Part shown: positions 48,701 to 57,792 of the stretch, in pieces
How positions within the stretch are numbered: position 1 is the first letter of the stretch
How the letters are laid out: every line of letters begins with the position of its first letter
DNA from: Phaeoceros laevis
Taxonomy: Eukaryota > Anthocerotophyta > Anthocerotopsida > Notothyladales
Direction of reading: 5' to 3'
DNA: 57,792 nt
NCBI GenBank assembly: GCA_049999765.1
Contig: JBNGIQ010008494.1
Location: forward strand, 76,053-133,844
The notes under the pieces: generated by a model
Databases searched by the model: none
What the model was told of the DNA's origin: nothing
The model's input: only the letters and a program-made list of their open reading frames with translations
Made by a program: the position numbers and the translations under genes

Positions 48701-50472
48701 ATGTGTATCTTCTAGATGGTAAAGAAAGACGAGGATCTAACAGCGTAAAAGCTTTACACTGCTCTATTCGCAGGAACTGGTTTTGGACAGCCCTTGCTTT
48801 TGGCAGCCCTCAATGTATTGGGACCCATTGTAACGGGGCTTATCGTGTCATTGGAAAATTGGAGACCTGCCCTAAGTCACCAAATTTTGCTGGTGAAGCT
48901 TTTCTTGTTGAGAGTTTTAAATATTTCAACTCTGATTGTCAGGTTTTCCTCACGCCAGCCGTTAGCCCTTTGCTCTTATGTTGACATCATCCAGTTGCTT
49001 TTGAAGCTCAGTGCATTTCCTGTTCCATGCAGGCTATTTATTATGCTCAATCGGGCCCGGAAGAAGTCAGATGGTACAAGCCTTTATGATGATTGTTCGG
49101 ATTCAACGACCTCATGTGGTGATGGATTTATCTGCTGTACCGGTGTGCAGATTGGAATTTGGAAACTATGTACGGCAGGCGAGGTATTTTGCCACTTCTC
49201 ATTGCAACGAAGATACAGTGAAGTTCAACAGTAATAGTTGCAAGAGGAGGTAGTCTAGTCTCATAAGTGTACTTGACAGATGCATTACTAGATGTTTTTC
49301 TCTCGGTTCAAAACCTTTGACAGCTGCATGAAACACCACAAATTCTCAAATTCTTTCATCTGCTTCTCTAGTTCCACAAGTGCATCCCAACATGCGTGGA
49401 GAATACTGTTGGGCTGCAGCTCATAAGACTCATAATCAGCACTGGTCTAATCAACAACGCTATGGAGCTTATAATTGGCTTTGGGACTCTCTGGATCCTC
49501 AAGGTTTCATCTTGTAAAATATGATGTCCAGTTGTTGCTTAGATTGTGTTGGCCTGGCAGAGGAACCAACTCTTTCGTTTTGCAACAGTCCAAACGACAT
49601 ATTTCAATAGAAAACATGGCTCTTGATGTTTTGTACCTTGAAGCTCTTGTGTGGGTTGGTTCATGCTTCGCTCCTGCTACAGCACCATTGGCAGTTCTTG
49701 TCAATCTATTAACTTTCTATTGCATGAAGGTAAGACATATGATCTCTTACCAACATAAAGTTCTTTGCGTCTCATAGTAGAATGGCAATTTCATGTCAAT
49801 ATTGTGTGCTCAATCAATCGCGGATTGCAGATATCCTTAACGTACACATGTGAACCTATGGAGATACGATACAGCGCCTCAAAGACATCGTACATCACTT
49901 ACGGGCTGATGGGCCTTTCGCTGGTCTTGTGCAGCATCCCTGTGTCAGTGTTAGTTGTAAACAGGACGACAAGCTTTTGTGGGCCCCTTCGCGACAATGC
50001 CTCTATGTATTCCCATCTCTCTGGATACATTCAGGTAACTTGTGGTTGCTGAGAAGAAACATCCCTTGTGCAACCATCTGGACGTCTGGTACTAACTGGT
50101 TTCTTGTTCATCCAGAATGCACCCAGTGTACTGTGGATAATTATCCAGTGGATAGGAAATGTGGGTGTGCTGTGGGGTGTCTTGCTCATCTTGGTCGCTT
50201 GCATCATATTGCTGAGAGCCAAGCTCCTACAGTCGAAGCAGCATCTGCAAATGAGTAGGCTGGAGCTAAATTTGCAGAAGCGTGAGGTGGTTGAGAGAGC
50301 TCACCTTTTGAAGTCCCAGGCACATCTACCCCAAGTAAATTTCACCTCTGTGAATCTGTTTACTGCATCTCAAGTGACAGACATGACACTCTCAGAGTCT
50401 TCAATGGTCACCCTGGATGACCTTTGTTTGCTACTACAGGGCAGGCATACCCACCTGGAGCCAAGCGTATGA
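45720..50472 (+). CDS. Transmembrane channel-like (TMC) family protein
   Basis: Thirteen exons: 45720-46628, 46703-46942, 47058-47291, 47642-47787, 47992-48106, 48197-48304, 48522-48624, 48774-48942, 49033-49183, 49372-49503, 49589-49729, 49831-50034 and 50116-50472. Phases agree throughout, totalling 3,009 nt (1,002 aa). A ~300-aa Pro/Ser/Ala-rich cytosolic N terminus precedes the TMC core: FGSAVMLTFAFLRWVFFLNV (TM1), TIAMMFLVSLVAILAR (TM2) and AAVVFTSWDFHITS (the hallmark VFxxWDF). These are followed by LLLAALNVLGPIVTGLIVSL, MALDVLYLEALVWVGSCFAP (NxLDxxYxxxLVWxGxxFxP) and LWGVLLILVACIILLRA. TMCs are ten-helix relatives of TMEM16 and OSCA; animal TMC1/2 form the hair-cell mechanotransduction channel. 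Exons 4, 5, 7 and 9 have the least certain borders. Confidence 0.85.
46135..46194 (+). repeat. 30-bp in-frame tandem repeat in the TMC N terminus
   Basis: Two copies of a 30-nt unit (core agaggtgccttc) encode HPAEVPSATR and HPVEVPSATH in the disordered N-terminal region. A third partial copy may follow. Confidence 0.6.
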
Positions 50473-50934
50473 TCAAGGATCTGCTGCTAGCCTGAAGAGA
50501 TTCAACAGCCACTTCGTGCATGGACGGCTCAAGTAAAGTGCTTTGCGAATCTGTTGCACAGCAGTTGCTGAGAACAAGGTCTATCTTCAGGCCGCATGAG
50601 GTGAGAATCACTGACACCGCCCAGCAACCCTTTTCACTTTTTATGCACAGCAATGAGTTTGACACTGAGGAGCTTCTGCTTCCTGGCATTGATCTCAGTA
50701 TACAAGCTTCTGGTGGTGGAAAAACAGCCATCACAGGCTGCAGGAGCGTAAGGTTGATGGTGACTAACATTAGCACCAAATTTTTGTGACACGGGCATGA
50801 TAATTAGGTGGTGGCCAGTCAGAGATTTATTTAGTCATTTAGTCATGCGTAGTCTAATACTGGTCAGGAGCATTGTCCCTGAAGGAACTTCAAGAGTTGC
50901 AAGTCAAGTATTCGAAACGGCCACTTAAGGTGAG
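50473..50934. other. 3' flank of the TMC-like gene with an 89-codon open frame
   Basis: An open frame at 50520-50789 (+) lies just behind the TMC stop. It could be a further C-terminal exon only if a very short (~45 bp) intron were used, so I did not add it to the gene. Confidence 0.3.
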
Positions 50935-51370
50935 AGGGGTAAACTTCCTTCATGGTGGCGGTCATAGTCGTGTGATGAGACCTGCTGGGCGGCCTGGTCA
51001 TGATGGCGACAAAACTTGCACGCACTTCCAGCATTTGAAGGTGGCCTATTATTATTAGGCCATGTCGCTCCACGGAGCCCGCCCACGAACCCGTCCTTTG
51101 TGAGCCACGAACCAGTCCTTCGCTAAGAGAGGGGGGCACGTTCCTTCCTCTGCAGCACCCGTAGCCGCCAGCAGGGGAGAAGCTCCCGCCGAGTTCCTTC
51201 ACAGCGCGCAACCACACACTTCCTCTTTCACTGGGCTTTCAAGAGGACTTTCATTGGCTTCTACCAGGCCTCTACGGCGCCTCCAGCGACGGAACTCTGC
51301 GGATCATCGAATCTTTGGACGCAAGTTGCGCCCAGGTCTTGTGCCGAGGGCATGCCTGCCTGAACGCTGC
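50935..51370 (+). repeat. Duplicated leader segment of the LRR-Roc family
   Basis: Contains taaacttccttcatggtggc (50941), gagacctgctgggcggcctg (about 50979) and gcccacgaacccgtcct (about 51082). Diverged copies of each recur at 53.19-53.53 kb, and the first recurs inverted at 5.2 kb. It precedes the truncated family copy at 51.37 kb, as expected for its former 5' region. Confidence 0.6.
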
Positions 51371-51665
51371 CGCGATGTCGATAATGGACGAGCTTGCTGG
51401 GCAGCAGTAGCAGAAGCAGGTCTGGAGGAGGCTGCGGACTCTGGCGGTGAGATTGGTGGCATGGATGTGGGTATCGATGTGGACCAGTTGCCCGAATCTT
51501 TGAAAGAGCTGGTAGCCCAGCTCAGGGCGGTGCCGCCCACGATCGAGGAGGTGGATCTTCAAGGATCGGACTAAGGTGGCGACTACTTTCGGATGGGTCC
51601 ACCAGCAGCCGCTGTCGAGGATGATGCTGGTGCTGGTGGTTTGTGGAGGAGTGTGAGGCTGTGAA
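51371..51665 (+). pseudogene. Truncated LRR-Roc family copy with premature stop
   Basis: Same N-terminal module as the 54 kb copy: EEAADSGGEIGGMDVGIDVD, QLPESLKELVAQLRAVPPTI and EEVDLQGSD. It is interrupted by TAA at 51572-51574, where the intact family has a Gln codon (GPHQGGDYF). Similarity resumes behind the stop (GGDYFRMGPPAAAVEDD) and ends at a second stop (SVRL*, about 51663). An earlier in-frame TAG also sits in the Gln-rich start. Nothing of the LRRs remains. Confidence 0.75.
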
Positions 51666-53184
51666 TTTGTTCGCAACCAAAGAACTTTAGAACTTACCGA
51701 GAACCAACCACACAATGCTCCACCAGCAAAATTCTCAGCCAGAGCACAGAACCTTATCTAAGACATCAACAGGCGGCGGCTTGTACTCCAGAACCACCGA
51801 TCAGGGCTGACCTAGATCAAGACACAAGGCAGTACCAAGATATCGATAGTCTGACAGCATATCCACTTCTCTCGTAGTCTAGTCACACAGGTCTACACGA
51901 AGAAGGTCCGGAGGGAACACTTGCTGCATTGAAAAACGAACTACCTCCGGCACCACAAGATGTTGATCGTCAGCGCTGATGTGCTTTCACCAGGTTTTCT
52001 TAGTGTCCCCTCCGGTACAGACATTATGATGTTCCTATAGATAGCCGCCTTTTTGCCAGGAAAGCCGGATGACACACACATACATGTCAACTAGTGCCTC
52101 AGAATGTGGATCCAGTTCCAGTCGGTATATTCATTATTTCAACCCCCACAGTGCAATATCCTGATTCTCTCTTGATCTCTGCAAGATATCACCCAACTAA
52201 TGTCTTGAAACGCCTGCACAGATAAAAACAAACCCGTTCAATGGTAAGTGGGTCGCCCACGCCGTGACGACTCCTCATGGGAATCAGGCGCGCTGCCACT
52301 TGGACTAGCAAGTGCTTCTTCGCAACTACAGACTGTAGTCAGTCAGGAGAAAGCTTAATCCAAACTTGGACACAGCGAGAAGTGAGAGAAGAAAGATCCG
52401 AATCCCACAGTTGCAGACTTTTTTTTTCTTACCAGAATTCTATATCTTAATGATGCACCTTCATCCCCTTGATGCCCTCAAGCTGTACTTTCATGACCAA
52501 TCAAGATTCCTCACGACTTCGTAGTCATCTTGGTCACGGCATGAAGCAAATAGTTGCAATTCTTCAGAGCCTTTTGCAAAACAAGCGTGGCAACTGTGAG
52601 GGGTCAACATGACTGCAGGTTTCTTTCTTTAGGTCATCTCATCCCTTTATCTTGTTGCACTTGTAAAACAGGTCAATTCCGAAAGGTTAGAAGTTGGACT
52701 TGTAACAGGAGGACGTTGAGACAGAAGAAGGGGGACACAGCGCGCAATGGATGGTACCACCAAAACTCGAGTAGCAAAGTTGGTGCGGGGACTTGGGGAC
52801 TTACTGTAACACATCTTGCATCATGACGTATATTTCTGTGTTTTGGATGTTCCGAACGCTGCAAGGCAAAGCCTGCAATGATCGCATCCATGTAACTCCA
52901 ATTCCTGGCTGGCAGCTTCCGAGCACTGGTCCCTCCTCTGCTGGCCACAACCTGCTTGCAAGCATGGCAAATGGTCCGCAATTAATTCATGCATGGCAAA
53001 GGGGCAGTTGACCCTTTCATGCTCACTGTGGGTGAAAGCAACACATCATAGTCTCCAGTGTTGGGTAAGTAGTTAGACCTGTGCGTGCACATGTGCTGGC
53101 TGGCACTTACAAGCGTGACCGAAGGAGTGCTTGTTGGGTTGTGAAGGGCCCTTCAGAACGTGCTTGCCGAGGTGATCTCGAGGG
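51666..53184. other. Intergenic, no supported gene
   Basis: No coding signal or known repeat in 1.5 kb apart from a word (about 52938-52980, ctgctggccacaacctgctt) that recurs diverged at 53680. Short frames near 52554-53011 show no family features. Confidence 0.4.
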
Positions 53185-54052
53185 TAAACTTCCGTCATGG
53201 TGACGTCCCTGCGCCTTCCGTCAATCCTCATCCTCGAGCTCCGATCCAGGATTATTTTCTACCCTTCTTTTTGGTCCTTCTGTTACCAAGGGTAATCAGT
53301 CTGCACATGTTTTATTGAACTCCTTTCAAATGAGTGCACCATGGACTTCCACTACTGTCATAGTGCTCCCAAGTCGTGAGACCTGCCGAGCGGCCCGGTC
53401 GTGATGCTCAATGGAGCCCCACCACGAACCCGTCCTGTGTGAGCTGGATGGATCTGGATCCGAGGCACGTTCCTTACTCTGCAGTACTTTGTAGCTGCAA
53501 GCTGCGGCTCCAGAAGCTTCCTAACGAGCTAAATAAAGCTCTCCCCAGGGCCTGGCACCTACCAGTTCTCCAGTTCTTTATATTCGAGGAGAGAGTGGCA
53601 GGCTGGACAAGGTTGTTGATTGATACCATCAGCTGCTTGCAAGGACTATCTAGACTAGGGGCTTCCCGACTACAGTCCCCTGCTGGCCACAACCTACAAG
53701 CATGGCATTCCATGTAGACTGAAACTCGTCACACTGCTTGGAAGGACCTCCAGGGCGACCCGCTGCCGACGCTCTGATACATCTCCCCCTACCACTAGTC
53801 ACGAATTTGTGAGCTGGACGGATCATCAGATTCCACTTTGCTGCTCAAGAGGGAGAGGGCTCCACGTTTCCCTTCTCTCTCGGGCAGTGCGGAGAAGCTC
53901 CCCGACGAGCTCCCTCAATAATATTAATGCCCCTGTCATCAGGGAGGCACCCTCACCGCCCGCAAGACCGTGGACACGATTTCTAGCGTTCAGCGGCCCA
54001 CGTCTTTTGTTCCCCAAGCTTGCCGACGCCTGCAGCCACGGAACTCGTGAAG
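53185..54052 (+). repeat. Mosaic of duplicated LRR-Roc leader segments
   Basis: Pieces of the 50.9 kb leader recur here: taaacttccgtcatggtgac (about 53187), gagacctgccgagcggcccg (about 53380), accacgaacccgtcct (about 53421) and gaggcacgttccttactctg (about 53460). A more diverged second version lies at 53730-53915, ending next to the start of the large copy at 54053. At least two leader-derived segments are therefore arranged in tandem. Confidence 0.6.
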
Positions 54053-57000
54053 ATGTCCACTTCCGCGATGATGGACGACCTCCCTCAGCCTGGGCAGCAG
54101 CAGCAGCAGCAGAATTTGAAGGAGGAGGCTGCGAGCTGTAGCGGTGAGATTGGCGCAATGGATGTGGATGTCGATGTGGAGCAGCTGCCCCAAGCTCTGC
54201 GAAAGCTTGTAACGCAGCTGAGGGAGGTGCCACCCACCATCCAGGAGGTGGATCTTGGAGGGCCTCACCAAGGTGGTGACTATTTTCGGACGGATCCAGC
54301 AGCAGCCGATCTCGAGGACGGTGCTGCTGGCCATGGTTTGCGGTGCAGTAGTGTGAGGCTGTGGGTGCTGGGACTGATCGGCGCCTGCCCTTCGTGGAGG
54401 GTGGTGAGACTGGGCAACTGCGGTATTACTAGTTAATCGGAAGTGGAGCGTCTTTGCCAGGGCCTCAAGTCCAACGCGGTACTGCAATGGCTCTCGCTGG
54501 ACGGCAACGTGGGCTTTGGATCCGACTTCGGGTGCCTGCATGTGGGCCACATCCTGGCCGGCAACGCTAGCGGCACAAGCAGCTTGGAGGAACTGGATAT
54601 GGACGGAGTGGGGTTGAGAGCAAGAGGGCTGTCTCAGCTTCTGAGCACCCTGCTGGCCAACACAGCTGGCGGGAGCCTCCGAATCTTGGACGTGGAGGGC
54701 AATCCCGAGTGCCTGGCAGATGAGCGTGCAGCGCAGCTGCTGGCCCAACTCGTCTCAAGCAAGGGCCTGCGGGAGCTTAGGATTCGAGAGACGGGACTGG
54801 CGGTTGCTGGAGCGGCCCTTCTCTCTGCCGCGTTGGGAGCCAAGGCACTACAGGTTGGCGGCGGCCCTGAGCCTATCTTGAACGTCATTGTCAGCTCCCT
54901 CAGCAGATGCAGCCAGCTTCTTTTGTTGTGCTCCAAGGAGGAGGAGGAGGCGAGCCTGCTGGCTGAGCCCCTTGCTCAAATGCTGCGCAGCAACACCAGT
55001 CTGACATACCTCGTGTTGGAGGGGGCTCACTTTTCCACACAGGCATGGAGCGGCATTTTCCAGGCCCTTGGCGCCATTTCAACCTTGTCTTTCTTGTCTC
55101 TAGAGGGCTCCACAACGCTGGATCACAGTGTTATGGATGATGTGCATCAGCTTCTTGCGGGCAACCCAGGCCTTACTATTGGCGAGATAACCAACGCTCC
55201 TTTGAAGGAAACTCGAAGAACTCTGAAATCAAGGGGGTTCTTCTATTGCACTTGTTCCTCGTGGGTGAGGGTAGCGGTGGCGAAATACTGAATGTGCAGC
55301 AGTTGCCCAAGGAGTTGCGCCCGCTGATAGCTGCGCTCACGGCGGTGCCACCCAGTATTGAGGAGGTGGATCTAAAAGGGCCCGACCATGCTGCCGTGGG
55401 CCACATGTTTCGGTTAGAACCATCACCTGGTAGCGATGGTATGTTGTGGGAATTCCGGCTGTTGGTGCTGGGGCTGATTGGGAGATGCCCTTCCCTCAGG
55501 AGGGTGCGGTTGAACCGCTGCAACATCAGCAGGGAGTCGGAGGTGGAGCGGCTGTGCCAGGGCCTCGCTTCCAACACGGTCCTGGAACATCTGTTGGTGG
55601 GCAAAAACTCGGGCTTTGGATCCGACTTGGGATGCCAGCAGGTCAGTGACATCTTGGCCAGCAACAGCACAAGCCAGCTGGAGACTCTGGAGATGTGGCA
55701 AGTTGGCATGAAAGGGACAGGATTGTGCTTGCTTCTACGGGCGCTGCTCGCCAGCGGACAGAACCGCCTGCAAGTCCTGTCTGTGAGGGACAATCCTGAA
55801 TGCCTGGCAAATGATGATGAACAAGGGTCAGCTGCAGCAGCAGAGCTGCTCGCTCAACTCCTCACCGGCCACAACGGCACAGCATGTCGACTCCGCGAGC
55901 TTAGAATCAGCAGGACAGGGCTGAGTGTCGCTGGAGCTACTCGCCTGTCTGCAGCATTGGCGCACAACACGTCTTTGCGGACATTGAAGATTGGGGGAGA
56001 CCCAATCTTGAAGACCATTCTCATGAGCTCATCGCCAATCAACATCCCCACCGACCTTGTGCTAGTCTGCCCCAAGGAGGAGGCCGGCCTTGCTGAAGTG
56101 CTGGCAGAAAGGCTGCGCAACACCACTCTGAAGAGCCTGTGTCTGATGGATGCTCATTTTTCTGCAGATGAATGGCACTGCATTTTTGAGGCCCTTGGCG
56201 GAATGGCGGAACATTACTTTCCTATATGAAGCTCCTGCGCTCCACAACTCTAGACCACCGTGTGATTGATGATCTGCACCAGCTTTGTTCAGCGCGGCCA
56301 CACCTTACTATTTGGGACATACAGGACGCGCCTTTGAGAGGAAACCGGTTAGAGCTAGGATCCAGGGGTTACTTCACTTGCTCTTGTAGCTCGTGCACTG
56401 CTTCCACGGGCGGTACACTTGAGCTGGAGAGGCTCATAGATGAGCTGAGCGCATCAACTGGCCCATCCAGGGTGGCACGCATTACCAATCAGGACTGGAT
56501 GGCCAAGCTGTCCCCCATATGCATGCCCCGAAGCCAAAGAAGCGAGGAGTTGATTGCCATGAGGCGACGGGTGCTCAGCCACGTGGGCTCCTGCGCCTCC
56601 TTGGAGTCCATTGAACTGCCCTACAGCGACGCGATTGAGGAGGAAGATTGCGAGGACGTGGAGGCTCTGTGCTCCGGACTGGCGTCCAACCCTGTCTTGG
56701 AGGAGTTGACTTTGGACTGGCGTCCAACCCTGTCTTGGAGGAGTTGACTTTGGACTGGAACCGTGGCTTCGTCTCTGTCTTTGGATGCCAGCAACTGGCC
56801 ACAGTCGTTTCCGGTTGCAGTGCGACCCTGCGAAAGATCTCGTTGCAAAGCGTTGGGATGAAGAGCAGTGGACTGCATCACCTTAGCCAGGCCTTGTTGG
56901 CCACCCGTTTGGGGGGGAGCACATCTATCACTGAGATGGAGCTGAACATTGGCGACAACGATGAGTTGGGGGATGCAGGGGCCCACCTGGTAGCACAACT

Positions 57001-57792
57001 CCTTAGCAGCCGTACCACTAGCGTTGCATCTTCTCTCACCACACTCTGGATTTTCAAATTAGGGATGGGTAATTCTCTGTCACTTGCACTACAACACAAC
57101 ACAAACCTCCGGACTCTCGTTGTGGGTGAGCCAAAATCGGATGGGCAAACGGCCCTTCTTCTCCGGGGCCTCATTCACAACCTGACTTTGACATAGATTG
57201 GATTGTGGAAAATGGGAAGGAAGCTAGACAAGGGGCTTGCGGACATTCTTGCTCAATTGCTTGAGCAGAGCACCACTGCCCTTGATGTCCTCCGGATAGA
57301 TGATGTCCCTTTTCAACCGGCGGAGTGGCGGAAGATTTTTGGGGCACTGGAAGGGAATAAAGTGCTCAAAGTCCTAGAGATAACTGACTCCTACGACCTT
57401 GAGGCGGTGTTCAATGACCTCATGGAGTTGTTGCTAGTGAACACAACCATTGAGGAGATTCGGGGTTTGGAAGCAACCCACCTAAGGGACAAGGGGAAGA
57501 TCCCACTAGTGCAAGAAGTGTTGCGGCGTAACAAGCAACAAAGAGAGTACGTGAATGTCCTCAAGGAAAAGCTACCCTTGGCTCAACCATCCACAGGACG
57601 TCGTTTTCTTTGTGGCCCTCCGTACGCAGGGAAGAGCACATTGAGAGAAACCATGGTGCACTGCCACCAGCAGCCCCAGGCCGGATGTACAGGGGGACTT
57701 GGAGCATTCATGTTGGGGCAGTGGGGCTTCCGATCGCTTAGGCCTCGTACCGAAGGCATTGAGATACAGGTTCTCCGAAAGGATGCTGACAT
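54053..57792 (+). pseudogene. TORNADO1-like LRR-Roc (ROCO) gene, disrupted, 3' end outside
   Basis: Starts MSTSAMMDDLPQPGQ. Two long homologous LRR modules (about 54.1-55.25 and 55.27-56.4 kb) share VLGLIGxCPSxRxVRL, SEVERLCQGL.SN and GFGSD.GC. A third partial module (56.5-57.4 kb) follows. A Roc-type P-loop then appears (RFLCGPPYAGKSTLRET, 57604-57650), and the gene runs off the edge. LRR plus Roc is the ROCO layout; in plants this is TORNADO1, needed for leaf and vascular patterning. The frame is broken by TAA at 54434, a shift near 55258, a shift near 56222, a 38-bp tandem duplication at about 56683-56758 and TAG at 57194. Unless these are assembly errors, it is a recent pseudogene or encodes only fragments. 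Confidence 0.75.
56683..56758 (+). repeat. 38-bp tandem duplication inside the LRR-Roc gene
   Basis: The unit beginning ggactggcgtccaaccctgt is present twice without differences. Because 38 is not a multiple of three, it shifts the frame: before it the protein reads GLASNPVLEELTLDW, and the same peptide restarts in another frame behind it. Confidence 0.85.

Noticed and set aside
50520-50789. 89-codon open frame as a last exon of the TMC-like gene
   Set aside because: Joining it would need an intron of about 45 bp, well below the others in this window.

Overview
The window is nuclear DNA of a land plant. It has spliced genes with introns of mostly 70-160 bp, plant versions of housekeeping genes (a BTF3-type NAC beta subunit, a plastid-type alanyl-tRNA synthetase, a plastid diaminopimelate decarboxylase, the prenyltransferase alpha subunit), PLS-type pentatricopeptide repeat (PPR) genes and TORNADO1-like LRR-Roc sequences. 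The PPR genes are built from repeated blocks with a YDSDVFVGNTLVSMYGKCG-like core and an AEKEE...VDGQSTK linker. From memory this resembles seed-free vascular plants, especially ferns. Together with the high gene density it suggests a fern or other seed-free plant with a compact genome. The species cannot be fixed from the sequence alone.

Layout. 0-2 kb: the 3' end of an RGG-rich, nucleolin-like gene (+) faces a complete five-exon BTF3 gene (-). 2-5.6 kb: accessory DNA with hairpin repeats, a truncated LRR receptor-like fragment and a dispersed fragment of the LRR-Roc family. 5.6-9.1 kb: PPR gene 1 (-) with a decayed PPR unit just upstream. 9.7-14.4 kb: FTA, an unknown two-exon small gene and PET117 on the minus strand, with PET117 divergent from LYSA (+). 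14.4-16.8 kb: repeat-rich intergenic DNA with telomere-like words and a fold-back. 16.8-20.9 kb: organellar alanyl-tRNA synthetase (11 exons, -). 21.3-25.3 kb: a GAF/fRMsr-like gene (-), a SETD9-like gene (+) and N6AMT1/HEMK2 (-). 26.7-29.1 kb: an intronless FAM135/ZW18-type esterase (-). 29.8-33.6 kb: PPR gene 2 (+). 33.8-41.9 kb: a giant protein ending in a protein-kinase domain (-), with apparent frame breaks at 35.6-35.9 kb. 42.5-44.7 kb: PPR gene 3 (+). 45.7-50.5 kb: a 13-exon homologue of the animal transmembrane channel-like (TMC) family (+). 50.9-57.8 kb: a mosaic of duplicated leaders and broken copies of a TORNADO1-like LRR-Roc gene, running off the right edge.

The genes do not form one pathway. 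Several serve organelles: three PPR editing or processing factors, AlaRS, PET117 for cytochrome oxidase, and LYSA for plastid lysine synthesis. The most unusual items are the plant TMC channel gene, the giant kinase protein, the free-methionine-sulfoxide-reductase-like GAF gene, and two families (PPR and LRR-Roc) that appear to have grown by block duplication with decayed copies nearby. All exon models were built by eye from splice sites, reading phase and remembered homologues. No alignment or transcript evidence was available.
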